Shown: one piece after another, positions 9,125-18,145 of the stretch
Position numbering within the stretch: the stretch's first letter is position 1
Layout: each line of letters starts with the position of its first letter
Source: JBGCDD01 sp045105075
Lineage (GTDB): Bacteria > Pseudomonadota > Alphaproteobacteria > Rhodobacterales > Rhodobacteraceae
DNA: 64,000 nt
Direction of reading: 5' to 3'
Assembly (NCBI GenBank): GCA_045105075.1
Contig: JBGCDD010000035.1
Coordinates: 40,561 to 104,560 of the forward strand
Made by a program: the position numbers and the translations under genes
The notes under the pieces: model-generated
The model's database searches: none
What the model saw: the letters and a program-made list of their open reading frames with translations, nothing else
What the model was told of the DNA's origin: nothing

Positions 9125-9217
9125 CTCACGTCCCTTCCCTTCCATCGGACAGACCTGTGGCGCGCCCGGAACAGTTGTTCGTAACGCCACATTTGACGGG
9201 TTCGCGCAGCGCCCGCT

Positions 9218-9231
9218 TTGATCTGCATCAA
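9218..9231. promoter_or_regulatory. FnrL binding site upstream of ccoNOQP
   Basis: TTGATCTGCATCAA is a consensus FNR site, 94 bp upstream of the ccoN start. The same 14 bases, spacer included, occur between fnrL and hemN at 11419. It should activate ccoNOQP when oxygen falls. Confidence 0.85.
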
Positions 9232-9276
9232 AAGTTGGGCGCCAGATCCACGTTCGAAGGGAAAGAAAGCGGTGGT

Positions 9277-10599
9277 TTAGGCGCGGATGTGGTGCATGCC
9301 TTGGAATTTCGCGCGCAACTCAGCGGTGCGCGGCGCCACACTTGCCGGATCGTTGGCGCGCAAAGCCTCGCCGATCAGCGTCGCCAGCGCGGGTGCGTCA
9401 TCAACGGTGACACCACGGCGCACCAGTTCCGGTGTGCCGATGCGCAACCCGTTCATGTCACCGGGCACGGGCGTTGTCGGCAGCCCAATGCCACAGGCCA
9501 AAAAACCCGCCTTACGCAAGGTCTTGCTGGCCGCCTGACCACCGCCAAACCCATGCGCTTGAACCGCAAACTGATGCGATTGTGTGGCCTGACCCGCCAC
9601 TTCGAACACTGGCAGATCCAACGCCGACAATGACGCGGCCAACGCTTGGGCCAAATCAACCATCGCCTGACCATAAGCCGCACCGTGATCAACCCAATCC
9701 AGCAGCGTCAGCGCCAAAGCCGCAGATTTGGCGGCGTCAAAGTTGGCCGTCATGCCAGGAAAGGCAATTGCATCCAGACGCTGCGCCAATTCTGCATCGC
9801 GTGTCACGATCAAACCGCCCGCCGGCCCGCCAAGGGATTTATAGGTGCTCATCGTCATCATATGGGCGCCCTGTTCCAGCGGGTTTGGCCACGCCGCGCT
9901 GGCGATCATTCCGCATTGATGGGCGGCATCAAACAACACCTTTGCACCCACCTCATCGGCGATTTCGCGTATCTCGGCCACAGGGTGAGGCACCAGATTA
10001 AGACTGCCACCGATGGTGATCAAAGAGGGGCGCACATCGCGCGCCAAATCAGCAAGCGCGCCCAGATCGACAGTGTAAGACCCGGCCTCCACAGGAGCGG
10101 GATGGCTGTGCAAGCCATAAAGCCCAGCGCAGCCATCGCGGTGATGGGTTACATGCCCGCCAATCGTATCCGGTGGAGCAATAATGGCATCCCCCGGCGC
10201 ACAACAGGCCATAAAGCCATAGAGGTTGGCCAAAGCGCCCGAGCCAACCCGCACTTCCGCATAGGTTGCACCAAAAACTTGCGCGGCAAGCTCGGCGGCG
10301 ATCACTTCGATCTCTTCAATCGCCTCAAGTCCCATCTCGTATTTGTCACCGGGATAACCAAGCGACGGACGGCTGCCCAAGCCTGCCGACAGCACCGCTT
10401 CGGCGGCGGGGTTCATCACATTTGTAGCCGGGTTCAAGTTGAAACAGGCACGATCATGGATGTGCAAGTTTTGCGCGATCAAAGCCTCGATGCGGTTCGC
10501 TGACGCGGCCGTATCGCGCGCTGCTGTGTCCTGTGCGAGACCCTGAATATAGTCTTCACATGTCTGGGGTACCCAGGGGCGCGGGGCAAGATAAGGCAT
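9277..10599 (-). CDS. Serine hydroxymethyltransferase-family PLP enzyme (possibly alpha-methylserine type)
   Basis: The 440-residue fold type I PLP enzyme is related to GlyA. The Schiff-base lysine sits in MMTMSTYKSLGGPAGG, where canonical GlyA has TTTTHKTLRGPRGG. Other GlyA-like features are SLGYPGDKYEMG, the DAAHQCGMI aspartate region and the C-terminal GLRIGTPELVRRG. The changes around the lysine (His to Tyr, Arg to Gly) and the degenerate N-terminus suggest it is not the main folate-dependent enzyme. Alpha-methylserine aldolases or transferases belong to this branch, but assigning that activity is inference. GGAG precedes the ATG. It lies between ccoN and fnrL on the same strand. Confidence 0.8.
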   Translation of the reverse strand: MPYLAPRPWVPQTCEDYIQGLAQDTAARDTAASANRIEALIAQNLHIHDRACFNLNPATNVMNPAAEAVLSAGLGSRPSLGYPGDKYEMGLEAIEEIEVIAAELAAQVFGATYAEVRVGSGALANLYGFMACCAPGDAIIAPPDTIGGHVTHHRDGCAGLYGLHSHPAPVEAGSYTVDLGALADLARDVRPSLITIGGSLNLVPHPVAEIREIADEVGAKVLFDAAHQCGMIASAAWPNPLEQGAHMMTMSTYKSLGGPAGGLIVTRDAELAQRLDAIAFPGMTANFDAAKSAALALTLLDWVDHGAAYGQAMVDLAQALAASLSALDLPVFEVAGQATQSHQFAVQAHGFGGGQAASKTLRKAGFLACGIGLPTTPVPGDMNGLRIGTPELVRRGVTVDDAPALATLIGEALRANDPASVAPRTAELRAKFQGMHHIRA

Positions 10600-10661
10600 A
10601 GATACACTCCGGTGTTTTGCCTCATCAGATCAGGCGCGCGCCCAAAGTGCAAATGCGTTCG

Positions 10662-11405
10662 TCAGACCAGAAAACCACCGTCACTGTCATCGCCGGCCTC
10701 GTCCATCAACCGCGCCATATCCGGCACCGTGATATTGCGCTTGCCTTGCAAAACGATCACGCCATCCTTCTTCAACGCCGAAATCTGGCGGCTCACGGTT
10801 TCCAGCGTCAGCCCAAGGTAATCCGCCATCGCTTCGCGCGTCAAAGGCAAGTCAAACACGGCCTTTCCATTGAATGTACCTGCTGACAAAACCGCGTCGC
10901 GACGTGCTATGATACTGAGAAGGCTTGCAATTTTTTCGCGTGCAGTCTTGCGCCCCAGCACCAGCATCCATTCGCGCGCGGCGTCCAGTTCATCAAGTGT
11001 CATTTCAAGCAGGCGTTGCCCGATATGGGGCGTGTGCAGCATCAGGTCTTCAAACGGCGCTTTGCGAAAACAGCACATCACCAGATCAGTGGTCGCCACC
11101 ACATCATAGCTTGATCCCTCGCGCCCGGGCCTTCCGACAAAGTCAGACGGCAGCAAAAGCCCCACCATCTGTGTGCGCCCGTCTTCCATGGTTTGGGTCA
11201 AAGTGGCGATTCCAGACACCACGGATCCGACGAATTCCATCTTGTCACCTGACCACACAATGGTTTGGCCAGCCTCAAACGAGCGGTAGTATTTGATGTC
11301 TTCCAACACCGCCAGCTCATCGGTTTCACACCGCGCACAGACCGCACGGTGCCGGATCGGACAGTCAGAACAATCAACCGAAAAATTGGCCTCAGACTTC
11401 GCCAT
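10662..11405 (-). CDS. fnrL: Oxygen-sensing Crp/Fnr regulator FnrL
   Basis: From the ATG at 11405 the protein is 247 residues. It has an N-terminal cysteine cluster (Cys12, 15, 23 and 26 in DCSDC and AVCARC), a cyclic-nucleotide-binding-like beta-roll with the central Cys pair VMCCFRKAPF, and a C-terminal helix-turn-helix (MADYLGLTLETVSRQISAL). This is the layout of FNR/FnrL, whose [4Fe-4S] cluster is lost in oxygen. The upstream ATG at 11432 lies in an FNR box and has no ribosome site, while AAGGAG precedes 11405. It is divergent from hemN and likely controls hemN, ccoNOQP and ccoG. Confidence 0.93.
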   Translation of the reverse strand: MAKSEANFSVDCSDCPIRHRAVCARCETDELAVLEDIKYYRSFEAGQTIVWSGDKMEFVGSVVSGIATLTQTMEDGRTQMVGLLLPSDFVGRPGREGSSYDVVATTDLVMCCFRKAPFEDLMLHTPHIGQRLLEMTLDELDAAREWMLVLGRKTAREKIASLLSIIARRDAVLSAGTFNGKAVFDLPLTREAMADYLGLTLETVSRQISALKKDGVIVLQGKRNITVPDMARLMDEAGDDSDGGFLV

Positions 11406-11418
11406 TTGTTGGGCTCCT

Positions 11419-11432
11419 TTGATCTGCATCAA
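11419..11432. promoter_or_regulatory. FnrL binding site in the fnrL-hemN divergent region
   Basis: TTGATCTGCATCAA lies only 14 bp from the fnrL start and 35 bp from the hemN start. It is identical to the ccoN site. Its nearness to fnrL suggests autoregulation (perhaps repression) together with activation of hemN; which promoter it serves cannot be told from sequence alone. Confidence 0.82.
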
Positions 11433-11466
11433 GGAATATTGACACCGATCGACTCACACTATCGGC

Positions 11467-12822
11467 ATGGAAAACAAATCTCAATTGGCAAGGCTGGGTC
11501 TTTTTGACGCGAAAGTGCCGCGTTACACCAGCTATCCGACAGCCCCTCATTTCAACGACACCGTCGGGCCGCAACACATGGTTGACTGGATTGAGAAGAT
11601 CAGCCCGGGCAGTCAGATATCGCTCTATGTTCATGTGCCGTTCTGCCGGAGATTGTGCTGGTTTTGCGCCTGCCGCACCCAAGGCACCTTTAGCGGAGCC
11701 CCCTTGGCCGGATATTTGCGCACACTCAAGGCTGAACTGGACATGCTCGCACGCCACTTGCCGCGAAATGTAACGTTGTCGCGCCTGCATTGGGGGGGCG
11801 GCACACCTACGATGCTGGACGCGGCGATGATCGAGGATCTGGCTGGTGCGATCCGCGACGTCGCCCCTTTGGCGCCCAACGCGGAATTTTCAGTGGAAAT
11901 TGACCCCAATGAAATTGACGCGCCCCGCCTGAACGCGTTGGCCAACGCCGGCATGACCCGGGCTTCCATCGGCGTGCAGGATTTTGACCCTGAAATTCAA
12001 AGCGCCATCGGTCGCCTGCAAAGCTATGACGTGACGCGCGATGTGGTGGACATGATCCGCGCCAATGGCATCACCAGCCTGAACACCGACATTCTGTTTG
12101 GCTTGCCGCATCAATCCCGTCGCCGCATGACGCAAAGCGTGCAAAAAGTGCTGTCGCTCAATCCCGATCGGGTGGCGGTTTATGGCTATGCCCATGTGCC
12201 TTGGATGGCGCGGCGCCAGACTATGATTTCCGCCGAGACACTGCCCTCGCCTGAACAACGTTTGTCGCTTTTTGAGACCGCGCGGCGTCTGTTTCTGTGG
12301 GATGGTTATCAGGAAATTGGCATTGATCATTTCGCGCGCGCCCATGACGGTTTGGCCAAAGCGCGTGACAACGGGCATTTGCGGCGCAATTTTCAGGGCT
12401 ATACCGATGACCCGGCCGACGTTCTGATTGGCACCGGCGCCAGCTCGATTTCGCGATTTCCGCAGGGCTATACCCAAAATGCGGCCTCGACGTCGGCCTA
12501 TGCCGGTCACATCCGCGATGCGCGTTTTTCGGTGACCCGCGGGCATATTTTTTCAGCCACGGACCGACTGCGCGCACGCATGATCGAAACATTGATGTGC
12601 CAGTTTCATATTGATCCCGCCGCGATCAGCGCGGAATTGCAAGTGCCGCGCGCCAGGGTTGATGCGCTTCTGGGACACGCCGCGCGCGCCTTTCCCGGTC
12701 AGCTTATCCTCAAAAAGGAGGGGCTGAGCGTGCCCAAAACCGCGAGACCGCTGACCCGCATGATCGCACAACAATTGGATGCTTATGCGCTGGACAAAGC
12801 CGTGCACAGCTCGGCGATTTGA
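11467..12822 (+). CDS. hemN: Oxygen-independent coproporphyrinogen III dehydrogenase
   Basis: The 451-residue radical SAM enzyme makes protoporphyrinogen IX from coproporphyrinogen III without oxygen, in the cytoplasm. The cluster motif CRRLCWFCACR supplies the CxxxCxxC cysteines. YVHVPFC, LHWGGGTPT and SVEIDPNE are typical HemN segments, as is the N-terminal VPRYTSYPTAP substrate-positioning trip-wire. The length matches HemN rather than the shorter HemW. It shares a control region containing an FNR box with fnrL, as in other Rhodobacteraceae. Confidence 0.95.
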   Translation: MENKSQLARLGLFDAKVPRYTSYPTAPHFNDTVGPQHMVDWIEKISPGSQISLYVHVPFCRRLCWFCACRTQGTFSGAPLAGYLRTLKAELDMLARHLPRNVTLSRLHWGGGTPTMLDAAMIEDLAGAIRDVAPLAPNAEFSVEIDPNEIDAPRLNALANAGMTRASIGVQDFDPEIQSAIGRLQSYDVTRDVVDMIRANGITSLNTDILFGLPHQSRRRMTQSVQKVLSLNPDRVAVYGYAHVPWMARRQTMISAETLPSPEQRLSLFETARRLFLWDGYQEIGIDHFARAHDGLAKARDNGHLRRNFQGYTDDPADVLIGTGASSISRFPQGYTQNAASTSAYAGHIRDARFSVTRGHIFSATDRLRARMIETLMCQFHIDPAAISAELQVPRARVDALLGHAARAFPGQLILKKEGLSVPKTARPLTRMIAQQLDAYALDKAVHSSAI

Positions 12823-12825
12823 ACC

Positions 12826-14289
12826 TCAGGTGAACCGCAGCGTGCCATCGGTCAGGTCGGCGGCAGGCAACGTGTCGCGATCAGAATAGTAATCCTGTGT
12901 CATCAACCATGGCTGACGGTCGCCCTGTTTTGGCATGACATGCAACTTGCGCGTCAGATAACCGGCGTTGAAATTTTCCGGATCGACCCAGGGCCGTTCG
13001 GGCATGTCCAGATCGCTGTCGCGCAAAGCAGGGGTCACCGACCGCGCGCCGGTGGCATCCATATGCGCCATCACGCGACAGACATATTCAGACACCAGAT
13101 TGGCACGCATCGTCCAGCTGGTGCGCAGATACCCAAACACCATCGCCAAATTGGGCAAACCACTCAGCATAACCCCGCGATGGGTCCAGCAGTTGGCGGC
13201 GTCCACAGGTGCTCCGTTGATATGGATCGCGATATCCCCCAGCACGTTCAACTCGAACCCGGTGGCGGTGACGATGATGTCAGCAGGCAGGGTTTCGCCC
13301 GAATCCAGCACAATGCCATCTTGGTCAAGTCGCGTGATCTGGTCGGTGACGACCGACGCGTGGCCTGCATTCAAAGCAACGAACAAATCGCCATCGGGGA
13401 CCATCGCCAAACGCTGTCGCCACGGCCGGTAAGAGGGGCGAAAATGCTTTTCCACATCGAAATCATCGCTCATATAGGCCCGCACACCGCTGATCAGCTC
13501 ATCTGCAAGCACGTCAGGTTCTTCAAACGAGCGCCGCGTGGTCACCTGCGATTCCAGCAGTGACTTGCGCCGCATGATCTCGTGAAACCACTCATCCGGC
13601 AATTCAAGCGAGCGCAGGGTTTGAGTGAATTCATCGACCATCGGACGGGCATAAAAGTAGGTGGGCGAACGTTGCAACATCGTCACATGGGCCGCCGTTT
13701 TGGCCATTTCCGGCACGATCGTTGCCGCCGTCGCGCCCGAGCCAATCACGACCACGCGTTTATCTGAATGGTCCAAATCCTCAGGCCAGATTTGCGGATG
13801 CACGATGCGCCCGGCAAACTGATCCTGTCCGGGCCAGGTCGGCACATGCGGCACATCGTGGTCATAATATCCGGCACAGATCCACAAAAACCCCGCGCGC
13901 ATCTGTTGGATTTGCCCGTTCACACCCACGGTCATGGTCCACATCTGATCAGCATCGGACCAATCGGCCTGCTGCACCTCGTGGCCATAGCGGATATGGC
14001 GACGCAGGTCATTTTCATCCAATGCTTCGTTCAGATAACTCAGAATTTCAGGCGCTGTGGCAATCGGCACGCCGGTCCAGGGCTTCCATTTGAAACCAAA
14101 TGTATAAAGATCACTGTCCGAGCGAATGCCTGGAAAACGATGGGTTTGCCAGGTTCCACCCATCGCGTCCTTGCTTTCCAACATCGCAAAACGCGTGCCG
14201 GGGCGCAGGGTTTGCAAATGATATGCCGCATCAATTCCCGAGATTCCGGCCCCAATGATCAACACGTCAAATTCCGGCACTTGGCTCAT
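12826..14289 (-). CDS. FAD-dependent monooxygenase (Baeyer-Villiger / flavin-containing type)
   Basis: The protein is 487 residues. The N-terminal FAD site is VLIIGAGISGIDAAYHL, and a second Rossmann NADPH site is VVVIGSGATAATIVPEMA. Between them FAGRIVHPQIWP matches the FxGxxxHxxxWP fingerprint of Baeyer-Villiger and related class B monooxygenases. GTWQTHRFPGIRSDSD is also typical. The substrate is not predictable. It ends 4 bp from the convergent hemN gene and is divergent from the methyltransferase at 14437. Confidence 0.88.
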   Translation of the reverse strand: MSQVPEFDVLIIGAGISGIDAAYHLQTLRPGTRFAMLESKDAMGGTWQTHRFPGIRSDSDLYTFGFKWKPWTGVPIATAPEILSYLNEALDENDLRRHIRYGHEVQQADWSDADQMWTMTVGVNGQIQQMRAGFLWICAGYYDHDVPHVPTWPGQDQFAGRIVHPQIWPEDLDHSDKRVVVIGSGATAATIVPEMAKTAAHVTMLQRSPTYFYARPMVDEFTQTLRSLELPDEWFHEIMRRKSLLESQVTTRRSFEEPDVLADELISGVRAYMSDDFDVEKHFRPSYRPWRQRLAMVPDGDLFVALNAGHASVVTDQITRLDQDGIVLDSGETLPADIIVTATGFELNVLGDIAIHINGAPVDAANCWTHRGVMLSGLPNLAMVFGYLRTSWTMRANLVSEYVCRVMAHMDATGARSVTPALRDSDLDMPERPWVDPENFNAGYLTRKLHVMPKQGDRQPWLMTQDYYSDRDTLPAADLTDGTLRFT

Positions 14290-14436
14290 GGTTCATCCCC
14301 TCGAAACAACTGCATGCACTTTGATCCAGCCGCCCAGCAGGCTCAAGTCAAGATCAACCCGGCGCGTGTTTTGCAACTGTCCGTTTTGAGCATTGCAGGT
14401 TAAGGTTGCATCCGGACACACTGGCGAGGCAAAGCA

Positions 14437-15165
14437 ATGACCGACACCCCAATTGATCCGTTTTATCAAAAAATCGAAGCCATCCAGGGATGGTTGGACC
14501 CCACCGCCGGACAGCGCACAATCGACATTCTCAATTGGCAATGTAGTGCTGGCATCAAGGGTGATCTGTTTGAAATCGGGGTGTTTTGTGGCAAATACTT
14601 TGCGATCCTGCTCGACAGCGCGCTGCGCAATGGTGACAAGGTTTTGGGAGTCGATACGTTTGAATTCGCCCCACCCGAGCGGGTCAAAACCGAGCTGCAA
14701 ACCGTTTTTGGCAAAGATGTAAGCGATCACATTCAGCTTTGGCAACGCCCGTCTTCAACACTGCAAGATCGTCACTTGCGCAACACCATCGGCCTGCCGC
14801 GCTTCATTAGCATCGACGGTGCCCATGATTACGAGAATGTTTTTCGCGATCTGGTCTTATGTGATCGCATCATTGCGCCGCGCGGGCTGATCGCGGTCGA
14901 TGATTTTCTGAATCCGATGACACTGGGCGTGAACCAGGCCGTGGGCGCGTTTTTCGCGCAGCCCCGCAACGTCGTGCCGGTGGCCTATATTTCAAACAAG
15001 CTGTTTCTCGCCCATTGCTCATCCCACGACGCCTATCGCAAAGCGTTCGAGCACATCATCGTAAATGCAGATGATAAGCGCAGCGAAATTTTCCGCGCCC
15101 GTCTGAAAAACGGCCGCAACCACATCGAGCAACCCTTTTTCGGCCATATGGTGCTGCTGTCTTAA
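14437..15165 (+). CDS. Class I SAM-dependent methyltransferase-like protein
   Basis: The 242-residue protein has a Rossmann-type methyltransferase core: motif I is LFEIGVFCGKYFAILL, followed by VLGVDTFEF, FISIDGAHDYENVFRDL and APRGLIAVDDF. This resembles the Methyltransf_24/TylF-like group that modifies small molecules or sugars. The substrate is unknown. It is a lone gene that converges with yejF (3 bp apart). A product secreted or attached to a glycan is possible but not shown by the sequence. Confidence 0.75.
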   Translation: MTDTPIDPFYQKIEAIQGWLDPTAGQRTIDILNWQCSAGIKGDLFEIGVFCGKYFAILLDSALRNGDKVLGVDTFEFAPPERVKTELQTVFGKDVSDHIQLWQRPSSTLQDRHLRNTIGLPRFISIDGAHDYENVFRDLVLCDRIIAPRGLIAVDDFLNPMTLGVNQAVGAFFAQPRNVVPVAYISNKLFLAHCSSHDAYRKAFEHIIVNADDKRSEIFRARLKNGRNHIEQPFFGHMVLLS

Positions 15166-15168
15166 AGG

Positions 15169-17022
15169 TTAATGCGCCGCCGCAATCAGCGCGCGGGTGT
15201 ATTCGGTGCGCGGGCGTTCAAACACCTGCTGGACCGGGCCTTGCTCGATCACATCACCTTGTTTCATCACCATAACATGGTGCGACATGGCCCGAACCAC
15301 CCGCAGATCGTGGCTGATGAACAGATAAGCCAACCCATATTTGCGTTGTAAATCGCGTAACAAATCAACGATTTGAACCTGAACGGTCATATCAAGCGCA
15401 CTGGTTGGTTCGTCCAGCACCAGCAATTTCGGGCGTAGCACCATCGCGCGCGCAATCGCGATCCGCTGGCGCTGCCCCCCGGAAAATTCATGGGGATACC
15501 GATCCATCGCGGCCGGATCCAGACCGGTTTCCACCATCGCTTCAGCCACCAACTCGCGCGGGTCGCGTGTGGGATCGACCTTGTGAATAGCCAACCCTTC
15601 GGCGATGATTTGTTCACAGGTCAGACGCGGGCTAAGGCTGCCAAACGGGTCCTGAAAGACGATTTGCATGTCTTTTCGCAGGCGGCGCAACTCGCGGGTT
15701 GACCACTTTCGGATGTCTTGATCCAGAAAGCTGATTTCGCCCTCTGACGCGATCAAACGCATGACAGCCAAAGCCAAAGTGGTTTTCCCCGACCCACTTT
15801 CACCCACGATTCCAACCGTTTCCCCGGCATGCACCGTCAAGGATGCATCGTTCACGGCCTTTACGTGCCCATCGACTCGTTTCAAAAAACCTCGGTAAAT
15901 CGGGAACCAGATCTTGAGACTGCGCGTGCGGGCAATTTCGGTTGCATTGCGCGCCACCGGATCGGGTTGACCAGACGGTTCGGCAGCAAGAAGTTTTTGC
16001 GTATAAGGGTGTTGGGGCGCGTCAAAAATCGCGGCTGTTGGACCGGTTTCAACAATCTCGCCATCCTTCATCACACAGACTTTGTCAGCAACGCGACGCA
16101 CAATTCCAAGGTCGTGCGTGATGAACAAAAGCCCCATGTTTTCCTGACGTTTAAGATCGGCCAACAGATCAAGAATTTGCGCCTGAATGGTCACGTCCAA
16201 GGCGGTCGTCGGCTCATCCGCGATCAGAACATCGGGTTTATTGGCCAGCGCCATGGCGATCATCACCCGTTGACGTTGCCCCCCCGAAAGCTGATGCGGG
16301 TATGATCCCAGACGGGTTTCTGCATCGCGAATGCCCACTTTGTTGAGCAGGTCCAGCACCTCGTCCCGGCTTGCATCGCGCAAAATCCAGCGGCCGAACA
16401 GGGTTTTGACCAGGCCGGAGATCACCCACAAAATCAGCGTCGCCCCTCCCGCAAAGAGGGCTGCCGACAAAAGGGCGCTTGGCAAAAGCGTTGTCACGAG
16501 CGTGGTGAAATAGGCCCAGGTTGGTTTGTCGGGGGCGGTCGCAGCAAAGCTGTTATAGCCCCAAAAGAAACCCAGCAGCGCAAACACCGACAGAAAGAAC
16601 GCCAGCGGAGCAAAGAGCGTCATCTTTTCAAAAAACCGCTTCAGGAACGAGCGCTGCGGGATATTGCGGTGCAACGAGATCGACTGCGCCAGCTGTTTTT
16701 CAATTGTGTGCAGCGGGTTGAGCGATGTCATCGGCTCTTGGAAAATAAAGCTGATGTCATTGCCGCGCACCTTTTGCAGCAGCTTGTCATCCGCACCGAT
16801 CATCTGTTGCCCGTCATAGGTGACCGAGCCTGCGACCTCTGCACTGTCGCCCAACAATGACACAGTCGACAGCGCCGTGACGGACTTGCCGGACCCGGAT
16901 TCGCCCACCAACGCTACGGTTTCGCCGCGATCCACCGTAAACGACACGCCCTTGACCGCGTAGGTGGTGGCCCCGTCCTGTCGAAACGAAACGGTCAGAT
17001 TTTGAACATCCAAAAGGCTCAT
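15169..17022 (-). CDS. yejF: Dual-ATPase subunit of YejABEF-type peptide ABC transporter, with membrane insertion
   Basis: The 617-residue protein carries two ABC ATPase domains. Domain 1 has Walker A GESGSGKS (41-47), a Q-loop FIFQEPMTSLNP (93-103), signature LSGGQ (245-249) and Walker B VLIADE; domain 2 repeats these (GESGSGKT, FSGGQ, LLVLDE). Between the Q-loop and signature of domain 1, at about residues 120-217, there is a hydrophobic insertion absent from ordinary YejF. It has one clear helix at about 134-154 and a 30-40 residue hydrophobic stretch at about 171-207. The reading frame is intact on both sides. The start MSLLDVQNLTVSF (17022) was preferred to an upstream ATG that adds 32 odd residues. 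It is the last gene of yejABEF. Confidence 0.93.
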   Translation of the reverse strand: MSLLDVQNLTVSFRQDGATTYAVKGVSFTVDRGETVALVGESGSGKSVTALSTVSLLGDSAEVAGSVTYDGQQMIGADDKLLQKVRGNDISFIFQEPMTSLNPLHTIEKQLAQSISLHRNIPQRSFLKRFFEKMTLFAPLAFFLSVFALLGFFWGYNSFAATAPDKPTWAYFTTLVTTLLPSALLSAALFAGGATLILWVISGLVKTLFGRWILRDASRDEVLDLLNKVGIRDAETRLGSYPHQLSGGQRQRVMIAMALANKPDVLIADEPTTALDVTIQAQILDLLADLKRQENMGLLFITHDLGIVRRVADKVCVMKDGEIVETGPTAAIFDAPQHPYTQKLLAAEPSGQPDPVARNATEIARTRSLKIWFPIYRGFLKRVDGHVKAVNDASLTVHAGETVGIVGESGSGKTTLALAVMRLIASEGEISFLDQDIRKWSTRELRRLRKDMQIVFQDPFGSLSPRLTCEQIIAEGLAIHKVDPTRDPRELVAEAMVETGLDPAAMDRYPHEFSGGQRQRIAIARAMVLRPKLLVLDEPTSALDMTVQVQIVDLLRDLQRKYGLAYLFISHDLRVVRAMSHHVMVMKQGDVIEQGPVQQVFERPRTEYTRALIAAAH

Positions 17023-17038
17023 GACATCAGGGCCTTCA

Positions 17039-18145
17039 TCAGGAAAACGTCTTTCTGGGATCAAACGCGTCGCGGATGCCCTCAAAAATGAACACCAAAA
17101 GCGACAGCATGACCGCAAAGGTGAAAAAGGCGGTAAAGGCCAGCCACGGAGCTTGCAGGTTTTGCTTGGCTTGCAAAGTCATCTCGCCCAGCGACGGCGC
17201 AGACGACGGCAGGCCGAAGCCCAGAAAATCAAGACTGGCCAGCGCGGCAATCGTACCGGTGACGATAAACGGCAACATGGTCAGCGTCGCAACCATCGCG
17301 TTTGGCAACATATGACGGAACATGATCGTTACGTTGCCAACGCCCAAGGCCTTGGCAGCGCGTACATATTCCAGGTTCCGCGCACGCAGAAACTCGGCGC
17401 GCACCACGCCCACCAGCCCGGTCCAACTGAACAAAACCATCAGAAACACAAGCAGCCAGAACCCCCGCCCAAGGATCGCAAACATGATGATGATCACATA
17501 AAGCGACGGCGTGGCCGACCAGATTTCGATGATGCGCTGAAAGATCAGATCGACCCATCCGCCGAAATACCCCTGCACGGCGCCTGCAAGGATGCCGATC
17601 AAACTGGCCGCACCGGTGACCATCAAAGTGAACAAAACCGATAGGCGAAAGCCGTGAATCACGCGGGCCAGCACATCGCGTTTGGTGTCATCCGTGCCCA
17701 ACAGATTCTGCGCGTTGGGCGGCAACGGCGCCGCACCAGGGCGGTCGACAGTGGTGTTGAATGAATACGGGATCGGAGGCCAAATCGCCCAGCCCTTTTG
17801 CACACCTTCGTCGTCAAAGGCGCCACTGGTGACATCGGCGATGATGCCTTCGGGATCGTCAAAACAGTCTTCCATGCCGCCAGAAGTGATCAAGCAGGCC
17901 ACTTCGGGGTCGCGGTAAATCGCCTCGGTCTGGAAATCGCCGCCAAACGCAGTTTCGGGATAGAAATTGAAGATCGGCGTGAAAAACTCACCGCGGTATT
18001 GCACCAGAATCGGTTTGTCATTGGCGATGAACTCGGCGAACAGCGAGGCGCCGAACAGCACCGCAAAGATCCACATCGACCAATAGGCGCGTCGGTTGCG
18101 CTTGAAATTGCGCCAGCGCCGGGCGTTCAGCGGAGACATCGCCAT
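17039..18145 (-). CDS. yejE: Peptide ABC transporter permease YejE
   Basis: The 368-residue inner-membrane permease has an N-terminal cytoplasmic segment, a first helix, then a long periplasmic region (about residues 45-150) ending in NLLGTDDTKRDVLARV. The core of helices includes the EAA loop EFLRARNLEYVRAAKALGV. The periplasmic region resembles YejE of enterobacteria (RGEFFTPIFNFYPETAFGG) but is about 25 residues longer and includes two cysteines. Its start overlaps the yejB stop at 18145. It pairs with YejB to form the channel for peptide import. Confidence 0.93.
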   Translation of the reverse strand: MAMSPLNARRWRNFKRNRRAYWSMWIFAVLFGASLFAEFIANDKPILVQYRGEFFTPIFNFYPETAFGGDFQTEAIYRDPEVACLITSGGMEDCFDDPEGIIADVTSGAFDDEGVQKGWAIWPPIPYSFNTTVDRPGAAPLPPNAQNLLGTDDTKRDVLARVIHGFRLSVLFTLMVTGAASLIGILAGAVQGYFGGWVDLIFQRIIEIWSATPSLYVIIIMFAILGRGFWLLVFLMVLFSWTGLVGVVRAEFLRARNLEYVRAAKALGVGNVTIMFRHMLPNAMVATLTMLPFIVTGTIAALASLDFLGFGLPSSAPSLGEMTLQAKQNLQAPWLAFTAFFTFAVMLSLLVFIFEGIRDAFDPRKTFS

